Assembly (NCBI GenBank): GCA_963682055.1
Contig: OY821750.1
Location: 16,308,501 to 16,372,500, forward strand
Length of the DNA: 64,000 nt
Direction: 5' to 3'
Source: Primula veris
Lineage: Eukaryota > Streptophyta > Magnoliopsida > Ericales > Primulaceae
Under the pieces are notes generated by a model that saw only the letters and a list, made by a program, of their open reading frames with translations, had not been told where the DNA came from and did no database searches. Shown piece by piece: positions 32,968-45,635 of this stretch. The position numbers and the translations under genes were made by a program. The number at the start of each line of letters is the position of its first letter. The stretch's first letter is position 1.

Positions 32968-34160
32968 GGTAATGTTCTTGAATATGTAGGGAATATTCCT
33001 CATTTTTTTCTTTGATTTATGGCCAATAGTAGACGGGTTTAACCGACGTTTTTGGTTTTTGACATTTTATTTATATTTGTATGGTTTAGGGTTTAGGGTT
33101 TTGGTTTTAGGGCTTAGGGTTTTAGGTTTAGGGTTTAGGTAATGTTCTTCCATATGTAGGGAATATTCCTCATTTTTTTTCTTGGATTTATGGCCAATAG
33201 TAGACGGGTTTAACCGACTTTTTTGGTTGTCGACATTTTATTTATATTTGTATGGTTTAGGGTTTAGGGTTTTGGTTTTAGGGTTTAGGGTTTCAGGTTC
33301 AGGGTTTAGGTAATGTTCTTGAATATGTAGGGAATATTCCTCATTTTTTTCTTCGATTTATGGCCAATAGTAGACGGGTTTAACCGACTTTTTTGGTTTT
33401 TGACATTTTATTTATATTTGTATGGTTTAGGGTTTAGGGTTTTGGTTTTAGGGCTTAGGGTTTTACGTTTAGTGTTTAGGTAATGTTCCTCCATATGTAG
33501 TGAATATTCCTCATTTTTTTTCTTGGATTTATGGCCAATAGTAGACGGGTTTAACCGACTTTTTTGGTTGTCGACATTTTATTTATATTTGTATGGTTTA
33601 GGGTTTAGGGTTTTAGTTTTAGGGTTTAGGGTTTCAGGTTCAGGGTTTAGGTAATGTTCTTGAATATGTAGGGAATATTCCTCATTTTTTTCTTCGATTT
33701 ATGGCCAATAGTAGACGGGTTTAACCGACTTTTTTGGTTTTTGAAATTTTATTTATATTTGTATGGTTTAGGGTTTAGGGTATTGGTTTTAGGGTTTAGG
33801 GTTTCAGGTTTAGGGTTTAGGTAATGGTCTTGAATATATAGGGAATATTCCTCATTTTTTTCTTTGATTTATGGCCAATACTAGACGGGTTTAACCGACT
33901 TTTTTGGTTTTTGACATTTTATTTATATTTGTATGGTTTAGGGTTTAGGGTTTTGGTTTTAGGGCTTAGGGTTTTAGGTTTAGGGTTTAGGTAATGTTCT
34001 TCCATATGTAGGGAATATTCCTCATTTTTTTTCTTGGATTTATGGCCAATAGTAGACGGGTTTAACCGACTTTTTTGGTTGTCGACATTTTATTTATATT
34101 TGTATGGTTTAGGGTTTCGGGTTTTGGTTTTAGGGTTTAGGGTTTTAGGTTGAGGGTTTA
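32968..34160 (+). repeat. Seven-monomer HOR unit 2, 1193 bp
   Basis: Starts at an A3 monomer exactly 1193 bp after the previous one. TTTAGGGTATTGG ends at about 33786 and GAATATATAGGG lies near 33833. TCGACCTTTT at 32892, just before it, pairs with 31699 at the same offset, so the duplicated segment begins slightly left of the unit start chosen here. The last B has TCGACATTTT and TTTCGGG instead. Confidence 0.87.
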
Positions 34161-35025
34161 GGTAATGTTCTTGAATATGTAGGGAATATTCCTCATTTTT
34201 TTCTTGGATTTATGGCCAATAGTAGACGGGTTTAACCGACTTTTTTGGTTTTCGACATTTTATTTATATTTGTATGGTTTAGGGTTTAGGGTTTAGGGTT
34301 TTGGTTTTAGGGCTTAGGGTTTTAGGTTTAGGGTTTAGGTAATGTTCTTCCATATGTAGGGAATATTCCTCATTTTTTTTCTTCGATTTATGGCCAATAG
34401 TAGACGGGTTTAACGGACTTTTTTGGTTGTCGACATTTTATTTATATTTGTATGGTTTAGGGTTTAGGGTTTTGGTTTTAGGGTTTAGGGTTTCAGGTTC
34501 AGGGTTTAGGTAATGTTCTTGAATATGTAGGGAATATTCCTCATTTTTTTCTTGGATTTATGGCCAATAGTAGACGGGTTTAACCGACTTTTTTGGTTGT
34601 CGACATTTTATTTATATTTGTATGGTTTAGGGTTTAGGGTTTTGGTTTTAGGGTTTAGGGTTTCAGGTTCAGGGTTTAGGTAATGTTCTTGAATACGTAG
34701 GGAATATTCCTCATTTTTTTCTTCGATTTATGGCCAATAGTAGACGGGTTTAACCGACTTTTTTGGTTTTTGAAATTTTATTTATATTTGTATGGTTTAG
34801 GGTTTAGGGTTTTGGTTTTAGGGCTTAGGGCTTAGGGTTTTAGGTTTAGGGTTTAGGTAATGTTCTTCCATATGTAGGGAATATTCCTCATTTTTTTTCT
34901 TGGATTATTGGCAATAGTAGACGGGTTTAACCGACTTTTTTGGTTTTCGACATTTTATTTATATTTGTATGGTTTAGGGTTTAGGGTTTTGGTTTTAGGG
35001 TTTAGGGTTTTAGGTTCAGGGTTTA
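34161..35025 (+). repeat. Irregular block with first CTTAGGG duplication and ATTATTGGC monomer
   Basis: Contains A3/A5-like, B (AACGGAC), A1 and B monomers, an A1 with GAATACGTAGG (about 34691), the first doubled CTTAGGG (34823-34836), and the first monomer reading GGATTATTGGCAATAG where the others read GGATTTATGGCCAATAG. The last two marks become regular parts of the arrangement from 38 to 56 kb. Confidence 0.82.
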
Positions 35026-35877
35026 GGTAATGTTCTTGAATATGTAGGGAATATTCCTCATTTTTTTCTTCGATTTATGGCCAATAGTAGACGGGTTTAA
35101 CCGACTTTTTTGGTTTTTGAAATTTTATTTATATTTGTAAGGTTTAGGGTTTAGGGTTTTGGTTTTAGGGCTTATGGTTTTAGGTTTAGGGTTTAGGTAA
35201 TGTTCTTCCATATGTAGGGAATATTCCTCATTTTTTTTCTTGGATTTATGGCCAATAGTAGACGGGTTTAACCGACTTTTTTGGTTGTCGACATTTTATT
35301 TATATTTGTATGGTTTAGGGTTTAGGGTTTTGGTTTTAGGGTTTAGGGTTTCAGGTTCAGGGTTTAGGTAATGTTCTTGAATATGTAGGGAATATTCCTC
35401 ATTTTTTTCTTCGATTTATGGCCAATAGTAGACGGGTTTAACCGACTTTTTTGGTTTTTGACATTTTATTTATATTTGTATGGTTTAGGGTTTAGGGTTT
35501 TGGTTTTAGGGCTTAGGGTTTTACGTTTAGTGTTTAGGTAATGTTCCTCCATATGTAGTGAATATTCCTCATTTTTTTTCTTGGATTTATGGCCAATAGT
35601 AGACGGGTTTAACCGACTTTTTTGGTTGTCGACATTTTATTTATATTTGTATGGTTTAGGGTTTAGGGTTTTAGTTTTAGGGTTTAGGGTTTCAGGTTCA
35701 GGGTTTAGGTAATGTTCTTGAATATGTAGGGAATATTCCTCATTTTTTTCTTCGATTTATGGCCAATAGTAGACGGGTTTAACCGACTTTTTTGGTTTTT
35801 GAAATTTTATTTATATTTGTATGGTTTAGGGTTTAGGGTTTTGGTTTTAGGGTTTAGGGTTTTAGGTTCAGGGTTTA
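35026..35877 (+). repeat. Five-monomer HOR unit 1, 852 bp
   Basis: Order A6-B-A1-B(GTAGTGAAT)-A1(GAAATTTT). A6 is marked by TTTGTAAGG (GTAA at 35137) and its patch by CTTATGG in place of CTTAGGG. The next unit starts at 35878. As in the 1193-bp HOR, an odd monomer number comes from two adjacent A monomers at the junction. Confidence 0.88.
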
Positions 35878-36729
35878 GGTAATGTTCTTGAATATGTAGG
35901 GAATATTCCTCATTTTTTTCTTCGATTTATGGCCAATAGTAGACGGGTTTAACCGACTTTTTTGGTTTTTGAAATTTTATTTATATTTGTAAGGTTTAGG
36001 GTTTAGGGTTTTGGTTTTAGGGCTTATGGTTTTAGGTTTAGGGTTTAGGTAATGTTCTTCCATATGTAGGGAATATTCCTCATTTTTTTTCTTGGATTTA
36101 TGGCCAATAGTAGACGGGTTTAACCGACTTTTTTGGTTGTCGACATTTTATTTATATTTGTATGGTTTAGGGTTTAGGGTTTTGGTTTTAGGGTTTAGGG
36201 TTTCAGGTTCAGGGTTTAGGTAATGTTCTTGAATATGTAGGGAATATTCCTCATTTTTTTCTTCGATTTATGGCCAATAGTAGACGGGTTTAACCGACTT
36301 TTTTGGTTTTTGACATTTTATTTATATTTGTATGGTTTAGGGTTTAGGGTTTTGGTTTTAGGGCTTAGGGTTTTACGTTTAGTGTTTAGGTAATGTTCCT
36401 CCATATGTAGTGAATATTCCTCATTTTTTTTCTTGGATTTATGGCCAATAGTAGACGGGTTTAACCGACTTTTTTGGTTGTCGACATTTTATTTATATTT
36501 GTATGGTTTAGGGTTTAGGGTTTTAGTTTTAGGGTTTAGGGTTTCAGGTTCAGGGTTTAGGTAATGTTCTTGAATATGTAGGGAATATTCCTCATTTTTT
36601 TCTTCGATTTATGGCCAATAGTAGACGGGTTTAACCGACTTTTTTGGTTTTTGAAATTTTATTTATATTTGTATGGTTTAGGGTTTAGGGTTTTGGTTTT
36701 AGGGTTTAGGGTTTTAGGTTCAGGGTTTA
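35878..36729 (+). repeat. Five-monomer HOR unit 2, 852 bp
   Basis: Same order as the preceding unit, with GTAAGG at 35989. A third A6-B pair follows at 36730, 852 bp on, but then the sequence changes to A1 with TTTTAGTTTTAGGG, so there are two full units and a two-monomer remainder. Confidence 0.88.
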
Positions 36730-39700
36730 GGTAATGTTCTTGAATATGTAGGGAATATTCCTCATTTTTTTCTTCGATTTATGGCCAATAGTAGACGGGT
36801 TTAACCGACTTTTTTGGTTTTTGAAATTTTATTTATATTTGTAAGGTTTAGGGTTTAGGGTTTTGGTTTTAGGGCTTATGGTTTTAGGTTTAGGGTTTAG
36901 GTAATGTTCTTCCATATGTAGGGAATATTCCTCATTTTTTTTCTTGGATTTATGGCCAATAGTAGACGGGTTTAACCGACTTTTTTGGTTGTCGACATTT
37001 TATTTATATTTGTATGGTTTAGGGTTTAGGGTTTTAGTTTTAGGGTTTAGGGTTTCAGGTTCAGGGTTTAGGTAATGTTCTTGAATATGTAGGGAATATT
37101 CCTCATTTTTTTCTTCGATTTATGGCCAATAGTAGACGGGTTTAACCGACTTTTTTGGTTTTCGACATTTTATTTATATTTGTATGGTTTAGGGTTTAGG
37201 GTTTAGGGTTTTGGTTTTAGGGCTTAGGGTTTTAGGTTTAGGGTTTAGTTAATGTTCTTCCATATGTAGGGAATATTCCTTTTTTTTTTCTTGGATTTAT
37301 GGACAATAGTAGACGGGTTTAACCGACTTTTTTGGTTGTCGACATTTTATTTATATTTGTATGGTTTAGGGTTTAGGGTTTTGGTTTTAGGGTTTAGGGT
37401 TTCAGGTTTAGGGTTTAGGTAATGGTCTTGAATATGTAGGGAATATTCCTCATTTTTTTCTTTGATTTATGGCCAATACTAGACGGGTTTAACCGACTTT
37501 TTTGGTTTTTGACATTTTATTTATATTTGTATGGTTTAGGGTTTAGGGTTTTGGTTTTAGGGCTTAGGGTTTTAGGTTTAGGGTTTAGGTAATGTTCTTC
37601 CATATGTAGGGAATATTCCTCATTTTTTTTCTTGGATTTATGGCCAATACTAGACGGGTTTAACCGACTTTTTTGGTTGTCGACATTTTATTTATATTTG
37701 TATGGTTTAGGGTTCAGGGTTTTGGTTTTAGGGTTTAGGGTTTTAGGTTGAGGGTTTAGGTAATGTTCTTGAATATGTAGGGAATATTCCTCATTTTTTT
37801 CTTGGATTTATGGCCAATAGTAGACGGGTTTTACCGACTTTTTTGGTTTTCGACATTTTATTTATATTTGTATGGTTTAGGGTTTAGGGTTTTGGTTTTA
37901 GGGCTTAGGGTTTTAGGTTTAGGGTTTAGGTAATGTTCTTCCATATGTAGGGAATATTCCTCATTTTTTTTCTTAGATTTATGGCCAATAGTAGACGGGT
38001 TTAACGGACTTTTTTGGTTGTCGACATTTTATTTATATTTGTATGGTTTAGGGTTTAGGGTTTTGGTTTTAGGGTTTAGGGTTTCAGGTTCAGGGTTTAG
38101 GTAATGTTCTTGAATATGTAGGGAATATTCCTCATTTTTTTCTTCGATTTATGGCCAATAGTAGACGGGTTTAACCGACTTTTTTGGTTTTTGAAATTTT
38201 ATTTATATTTGTATGGTTTAGGGTTTAGGGTTTTGGTTTTAGGGCTTAGGGCTTAGGGTTTTAGGTTTAGGGTTTAGGTAATGTTGTTCCATATGTAGGG
38301 AATATTCCTCACTTTTTTTCTTGGATTATTGGCAATAGTAGACGGGTTTAACCGACTTTTTTGGTTTTCGACATTTTATTTATATTTGTATGGTTTAGGG
38401 TTTAGGGTTTTGGTTTTAGGGTTTAGGGTTTTAGGTTCAGGGTTTAGGTAATGTTCTTGAATATGTAGGGAATATTCCTCATTTTTTTCTTCGATTTATG
38501 GCCAATAGTAGACGGGTTTAACCGACTTTTTTGGTTTTTGAAATTTTATTTATATTTGTAAGGTTTAGGGTTTAGGGTTTTGGTTTTAGGGCTTATGGTT
38601 TTAGGTTTAGGGTTTAGGTAATGTTCTTCCATATGTAGGGAATATTCCTCATTTTTTTTCTTGGATTTATGGCCAATAGTAGACGGGTTTAACCGACTTT
38701 TTTGGTTGTCGACATTTTATTTATATTTGTATGGTTTAGGGTTTAGGGTTTTAGTTTTAGGGTTTAGGGTTTCAGGTTCAGGGTTTAGGTAATGTTCTTG
38801 AATATGTAGGGAATATTCCGCATTTTTTTCTTCGATTTATGGCCAATAGTAGACGGGTTTAACCGACTTTTTTGGTTTTCGACATTTTATTTATATTTGT
38901 ATGGTTTAGGGTTTAGGGTTTAGGGTTTTGGTTTTAGGGCTTAGGGTTTTAGGTTTAGGGTTTAGTTAATGTTCTTCCATATGTAGGGAATATTCCTTTT
39001 TTTTTTCTTGGATTTATGGCCAATAGTAGACGGGTTTAACCGACTTTTTTGGTTGTCGACATTTTATTTATATTTGTATGGTTTAGGGTTTAGGGTTTTG
39101 GTTTTAGGGTTTAGGGTTTCAGGTTTAGGGTTTAGGTAATGGTCTTGAATATGTAGGGAATATTCCTCATTTTTTTCTTTGATTTATGGCCAATACTAGA
39201 CGGGTTTAACCGACTTTTTTGGTTTTTGACATTTTATTTATATTTGTATGGTTTAGGGTTTAGGGTTTTGGTTTTAGGGCTTAGGGTTTTAGGTTTAGGG
39301 TTTAGGTAATGTTCTTCCATATGTAGGGAATATTCCTCATTTTTTTTCTTGGATTTATGGCCAATACTAGACGGGTTTAACCGACTTTTTTGGTTGTCGA
39401 CATTTTATTTATATTTGTATGGTTTAGGGTTTAGGGTTTTGGTTTTAGGGTTTAGGGTTTCAGGTTCAGGGTTTAGGTAATGTTCTTGAATATGTAGGGA
39501 ATATTCCTCATTTTCTTCTTCGATTTATGGCCAATAGTAGACGGGTTTAACCGACTTTTTTGGTTTTTGAAATTTTATTTATATTTGTATGGTTTAGGGT
39601 TTAGGGTTTTGGTTTTAGGGCTTAGGGATTAGGGTTTTAGGTTTAGGGTTTAGGTAATGTTGTTCCATATGTAGGGAATATTCCTCACTTTTTTTCTTGG

Positions 39701-40954
39701 ATTATTGGCAATAGTAGACGGGTTTAACCGACTTTTTTGGTTTTCGACATTTTATTTATATTTGTATGGTTTAGGGTTTAGGGTTTTGGTTTTAGGGTTT
39801 AGGGTTTTAGGTTCAGGGTTTAGGTAATGTTCTTGAATATGTAGGGAATATTCCTCATTTTTTTCTTCGATTTATGGCCAATAGTAGACGGGTTTAACCG
39901 ACTTTTTTGGTTTTTGAAATTTTATTTATATTTGTAAGGTTTAGGGTTTAGGGTTTTGGTTTTAGGGCTTATGGTTTTAGGTTTAGGGTTTAGGTAATGT
40001 TCTTCCATATGTAGGGAATATTCCTCATTTTTTTTCTTGGATTTATGGCCAATAGTAGACGGGTTTAACCGACTTTTTTGGTTGTCGACATTTTATTTAT
40101 ATTTGTATGGTTTAGGGTTTAGGGTTTTAGTTTTAGGGTTTAGGGTTTCAGGTTCAGGGTTTAGGTAATGTTCTTGAATATGTAGGGAATATTCCTCATT
40201 TTTTTCTTCGATTTATGGCCAATAGTAGACGGGTTTAACCGACTTTTTTGGTTTTCGACATTTTATTTATATTTGTATGGTTTAGGGTTTAGGGTTTAGG
40301 GTTTTGGTTTTAGGGCTTAGGGTTTTAGGTTTAGGGTTTAGTTAATGTTCTTCCATATGTAGGGAATATTCCTTTTTTTTTTCTTGGATTTATGGCCAAT
40401 AGTAGACGGGTTTAACCGACTTTTTTGGTTGTCGACATTTTATTTATATTTGTATGGTTTAGGGTTTAGGGTTTTGTTTTTAGGGTTTAGGGTTTCAGGT
40501 TTAGGGTTTAGGTAATGGTCTTGAATATGTAGGGAATATTCCTCATTTTTTTCTTTGATTTATGGCCAATACTAGACGGGTTTAACCGACTTTTTTGGTT
40601 TTTGACATTTTATTTATATTTGTATGGTTTAGGGTTTAGGGTTTTGGTTTTAGGGCTTAGGGTTTTAGGTTTAGGGTTTAGGTAATGTTCTTCCATATGT
40701 AGGGAATATTCCTCATTTTTTTTCTTGGATTTATGGCCAATAGTAGACGGGTTTAACCGACTTTTTTGGTTGTCGACATTTTATTTATATTTGTATGGTT
40801 TAGGGTTTAGGGTTTTAGTTTTAGGGTTTAGGGTTTAGGTAATGTTCTTGAATATGTAGGGAATATTCCTCATTTTTTTCTTCGATTTATGGCCAATAGT
40901 AGACGGGTTTAACCGACTTTTTTGGTTTTCGACATTTTATTTATATTTGTATGG

Positions 40955-40982
40955 TTTAGGGTTTAGGGTTTAGGGTTTAGGG
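40955..40982 (+). repeat. Telomere run TTTAGGG x4
   Basis: Four perfect units in an A5 monomer, one more than its relatives. The preceding B patch (about 40816) lacks 14 bp, so a gain of 7 bp and a loss of 14 bp occur within one dimer. Confidence 0.93.
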
Positions 40983-43900
40983 TTTTGGTTTTAGGGCTTA
41001 GGGTTTTAGGTTTAGGGTTTAGTTAATGTTCTTCCATATGTAGGGAATATTCCTTTTTTTTTTCTTGGATTTATGGCCAATAGTAGACGGGTTTAACCGA
41101 CTTTTTTGGTTGTCGACATTTTATTTATATTTGTATGGTTTAGGGTTTAGGGTTTTGGTTTTAGGGTTTAGGGTTTCAGGTTTAGGGTTTAGGTAATGGT
41201 CTTGAATATGTAGGGAATATTCCTCATTTTTTTCTTTGATTTATGGCCAATACTAGACGGGTTTAACCGACTTTTTTGGTTTTTGACATTTTATTTATAT
41301 TTGTATGGTTTAGGGTTTAGGGTTTTGGTTTTAGGGCTTAGGGTTTTAGGTTTAGGGTTTAGGGTTTAGGTAATGTTCTTCCATATGTAGGGAATATTCC
41401 TCATTTTTTTTCTTGGATTTATGGCCAATAGTAGACGGGTTTAACCGACTTTTTTGGTTGTCGACATTTTATTTATATTTGTATGGTTTAGGGTTTAGGG
41501 TTTTAGTTTTAGGGTTTAGGGTTTCAGGTTCAGGGTTTAGGTAATGTTCTTGAATATGTAGGGAATATTCCTCATTTTTTTCTTCGATTTATGGCCAATA
41601 GTAGACGGGTTTAACCGACTTTTTTGGTTTTCGACATTTTATTTATATTTGTATGGTTTAGGGTTTAGGGTTTTGGTTTTAGGGCTTAGGGTTTTAGGTT
41701 TAGGGTTTAGTTAATGTTCTTCCATATGTAGGGAATATTCCTTTTTTTTTTCTTGGATTTATGGCCAATAGTAGACGGGTTTAACCGACTTTTTTGGTTG
41801 TCGACATTTTATTTATATTTGTATGGTTTAGGGTTTAGGGTTTTGGTTTTAGGGTTTAGGGTTTCAGGTTTAGGGTTTAGGTAATGGTCTTGAATATGTA
41901 GGGAATATTCCTCATTTTTTTCTTTGATTTATGGCCAATACTAGACGGGTTTAACCGACTTTTTTGGTTTTTGACATTTTATTTATATTTGTATGGTTTA
42001 GGGTTTAGGGTTTTGGTTTTAGGGCTTAGGGTTTTAGGTTTAGGGTTTAGGTAATGTTCTTCCATATGTAGGGAATATTCCTCATTTTTTTTTCTTGGAT
42101 TTATGGCCAATACTAGACGGGTTTAACCGACTTTTTTGGTTGTCGACATTTTATTTATATTTGTATGGTTTAGGGTTTAGGGTTTTGGTTTTAGGGTTTA
42201 GGGTTTCAGGTTCAGGGTTTAGGTAATGTTCTTGAATATGTAGGGAATATTCCTCATTTTTTTCTTCGATTTATGGCCAATAGTAGACGGGTTTAACCGA
42301 CTTTTTTGGTTTTTGAAATTTTATTTATATTTGTATGGTTTAGGGTTTAGGGTTTTGGTTTTAGGGCTTAGGGCTTAGGGTTTTAGGTTTAGGGTTTAGG
42401 TAATGTTCTTCCATATGTAGGGAATATTCCTCACTTTTTTTCTTGGATTATTGGCAATAGTAGACGGGTTTAACCGACTTTTTTGGTTTTCGACATTTTA
42501 TTTATATTTGTATGGTTTAGGGTTTAGGGTTTTGGTTTTAGGGTTTAGGGTTTTAGGTTCAGGGTTTAGGTAATGTTCTTGAATATGTAGGGAATATTCC
42601 TCATTTTTTTCTTCGATTTATGGCCAATAGTAGACGGGTTTAACCGACTTTTTTGGTTTTTGAAATTTTATTTATATTTGTAAGGTTTAGGGTTTAGGGT
42701 TTTGGTTTTAGGGCTTATGGTTTTAGGTTTAGGGTTTAGGTAATGTTCTTCCATATGTAGGGAATATTCCTCATTTTTTTTCTTGGATTTATGGCCAATA
42801 GTAGACGGGTTTAACCGACTTTTTTGGTTGTCGACATTTTATTTATATTTGTATGGTTTAGGGTTTAGGGTTTTAGTTTTAGGGTTTAGGGTTTCAGGTT
42901 CAGGGTTTAGGTAATGTTCTTGAATATGTAGGGAATATTCCTCATTTTTTTCTTCGATTTATGGCCAATAGTAGACGGGTTTAACCGACTTTTTTGGTTT
43001 TCGACATTTTATTTATATTTGTATGGTTTAGGGTTTAGGGTTTAGGGTTTTGGTTTTAGGGCTTAGGGTTTTAGGTTTAGGGTTTAGTTAATGTTCTTCC
43101 ATATGTAGGGAATATTCCTTTTTTTTTTCTTGGATTTATGGCCAATAGTAGACGGGTTTAACCGACTATTTTGGTTGTCGACATTTTATTTATATTTGTA
43201 TGGTTTAGGGTTTAGGGTTTTGGTTTTAGGGTTTAGGGTTTCAGGTTTAGGGTTTAGGTAATGGTCTTGAATATGTAGGGAATATTCCTCATTTTTTTCT
43301 TTGATTTATGGCCAATACTAGACGGGTTTAACCGACTTTTTTGGTTTTTGACATTTTATTTATATTTGTATGGTTTAGGGTTTAGGGTTTTGGTTTTAGG
43401 GCTTAGGGTTTTAGGTTTAGGGTTTAGGTAATGTTCTTGAATATGTAGGGAATATTCCTCATTTTTTTCTTCGATTTATGGCCAATAGTAGACGGGTTTA
43501 ACCGACTTTTTTGGTTTTTGAAATTTTATTTATATTTGTATGGTTTAGGGTTTAGGGTTTTGGTTTTAGGGCTTAGGGCTTAGGGTTTTAGGTTTAGGGT
43601 TTAGGTAATGTTCTTCCATATGTAGGGAATATTCCTCACTTTTTTTCTTGGATTATTGGCAATAGTAGACGGGTTTAACCGACTTTTTTGGTTTTCGACA
43701 TTTTATTTATATTTGTATGGTTTAGGGTTTAGGGTTTTGGTTTTAGGGTTTAGGGTTTTAGGTTCAGGGTTTAGGTAATGTTCTTGAATATGTAGGGAAT
43801 ATTCCTCATTTTTTTCTTCGATTTATGGCCAATAGTAGACGGGTTTAACCGACTTTTTTGGTTTTTGAAATTTTATTTATATTTGTAAGGTTTAGGGTTT

Positions 43901-45600
43901 AGGGTTTTGGTTTTAGGGCTTATGGTTTTAGGTTTAGGGTTTAGGTAATGTTCTTCCATATGTAGGGAATATTCCTCATTTTTTTTCTTGGATTTATGGC
44001 CAATAGTAGACGGGTTTAACCGACTTTTTTGGTTGTCGACATTTTATTTATATTTGTATGGTTTAGGGTTTTAGTTTTAGGGTTTAGGGTTTCAGGTTCA
44101 GGGTTTAGGTAATGTTCTTGAATATGTAGGGAATATTCCTCATTTTTTTCTTCGATTTATGGCCAATAGTAGACGGGTTTAACCGACTTTTTTGGTTTTC
44201 GACATTTTATTTATATTTGTATGGTTTAGGGTTTAGGGTTTAGGGTTTTGGTTTTAGGGCTTAGGGTTTTAGGTTTAGGGTTTAGTTAATGTTCTTCCAT
44301 ATGTAGGGAATATTCCTTTTTTTTTTCTTGGATTTATGGCCAATAGTAGACGGGTTTAACCGACTATTTTGGTTGTCGACATTTTATTTATATTTGTATG
44401 GTTTAGGGTTTAGGGTTTTGGTTTTAGGGTTTAGGGTTTCAGGTTTAGGGTTTAGGTAATGGTCTTGAATATGTAGGGAATATTCCTCATTTTTTTCTTT
44501 GATTTATGGCCAATACTAGACGGGTTTAACCGACTTTTTTGGTTTTTGACATTTTATTTATATTTGTATGGTTTAGGGTTTAGGGTTTTGGTTTTAGGGC
44601 TTAGGGTTTTAGGTTTAGGGTTTAGGTAATGTTCTTCCATATGTAGGGAATATTCCTCATTTTTTTTCTTGGATTTATGGCCAATACTAGACGGGTTTAA
44701 CCGACTTTTTTGGTTGTCGACATTTTATTTATATTTGTATGGTTTAGGGTTTAGGGTTTTGGTTTTAGGGTTTAGGGTTTCAGGTTCAGGGTTTAGGTAA
44801 TGTTCTTGAATATGTAGGGAATATTCCTCATTTTTTTCTTCGATTTATGGCCAATAGTAGACGGGTTTAACCGACTTTTTTGGTTTTTGAAATTTTATTT
44901 ATATTTGTATGGTTTAGGGTTTAGGGTTTTGGTTTTAGGGCTTAGGGCTTAGGGTTTTAGGTTTAGGGTTTAGGTAATGTTCTTCCATATGTAGGGAATA
45001 TTCCTCACTTTTTTTCTTGGATTATTGGCAATAGTAGACGGGTTTAACCGACTTTTTTGGTTTTCGACATTTTATTTATATTTGTATGGTTTAGGGTTTA
45101 GGGTTTTGGTTTTAGGGTTTAGGGTTTTAGGTTCAGGGTTTAGGTAATGTTCTTGAATATGTAGGGAATATTCCTCATTTTTTTCTTCGATTTATGGCCA
45201 ATAGTAGACGGGTTTAACCGACTTTTTTGGTTTTTGAAATTTTATTTATATTTGTAAGGTTTAGGGTTTAGGGTTTTGGTTTTAGGGCTTATGGTTTTAG
45301 GTTTAGGGTTTAGGTAATGTTCTTCCATATGTAGGGAATATTCCTCATTTTTTTTCTTGGATTTATGGCCAATAGTAGACGGGTTTAATCGACTTTTTTG
45401 GTTGTCGACATTTTATTTATATTTGTATGGTTTAGGGTTTAGGGTTTTAGTTTTAGGGTTTAGGGTTTCAGGTTCAGGGTTTAGGTAATGTTCTTGAATA
45501 TGTAGGGAATATTCCTCATTTTTTTCTTCGATTTATGGCCAATAGTAGACGGGTTTAACCGACTTTTTTGGTTTTCGACATTTTATTTATATTTTTATGG

Positions 45601-45635
45601 TTTAGGGTTTAGGGTTTAGGGTTTAGGGTTTAGGG
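45601..45635 (+). repeat. Longest perfect telomere run, TTTAGGG x5
   Basis: Five perfect TTTAGGG units, against the usual two in other monomers and three in A5. The host is an A5-type monomer that also reads TATTTTTATGG just before the run. It is too short to be a telomere end and is flanked by normal monomer sequence on both sides. Confidence 0.95.
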
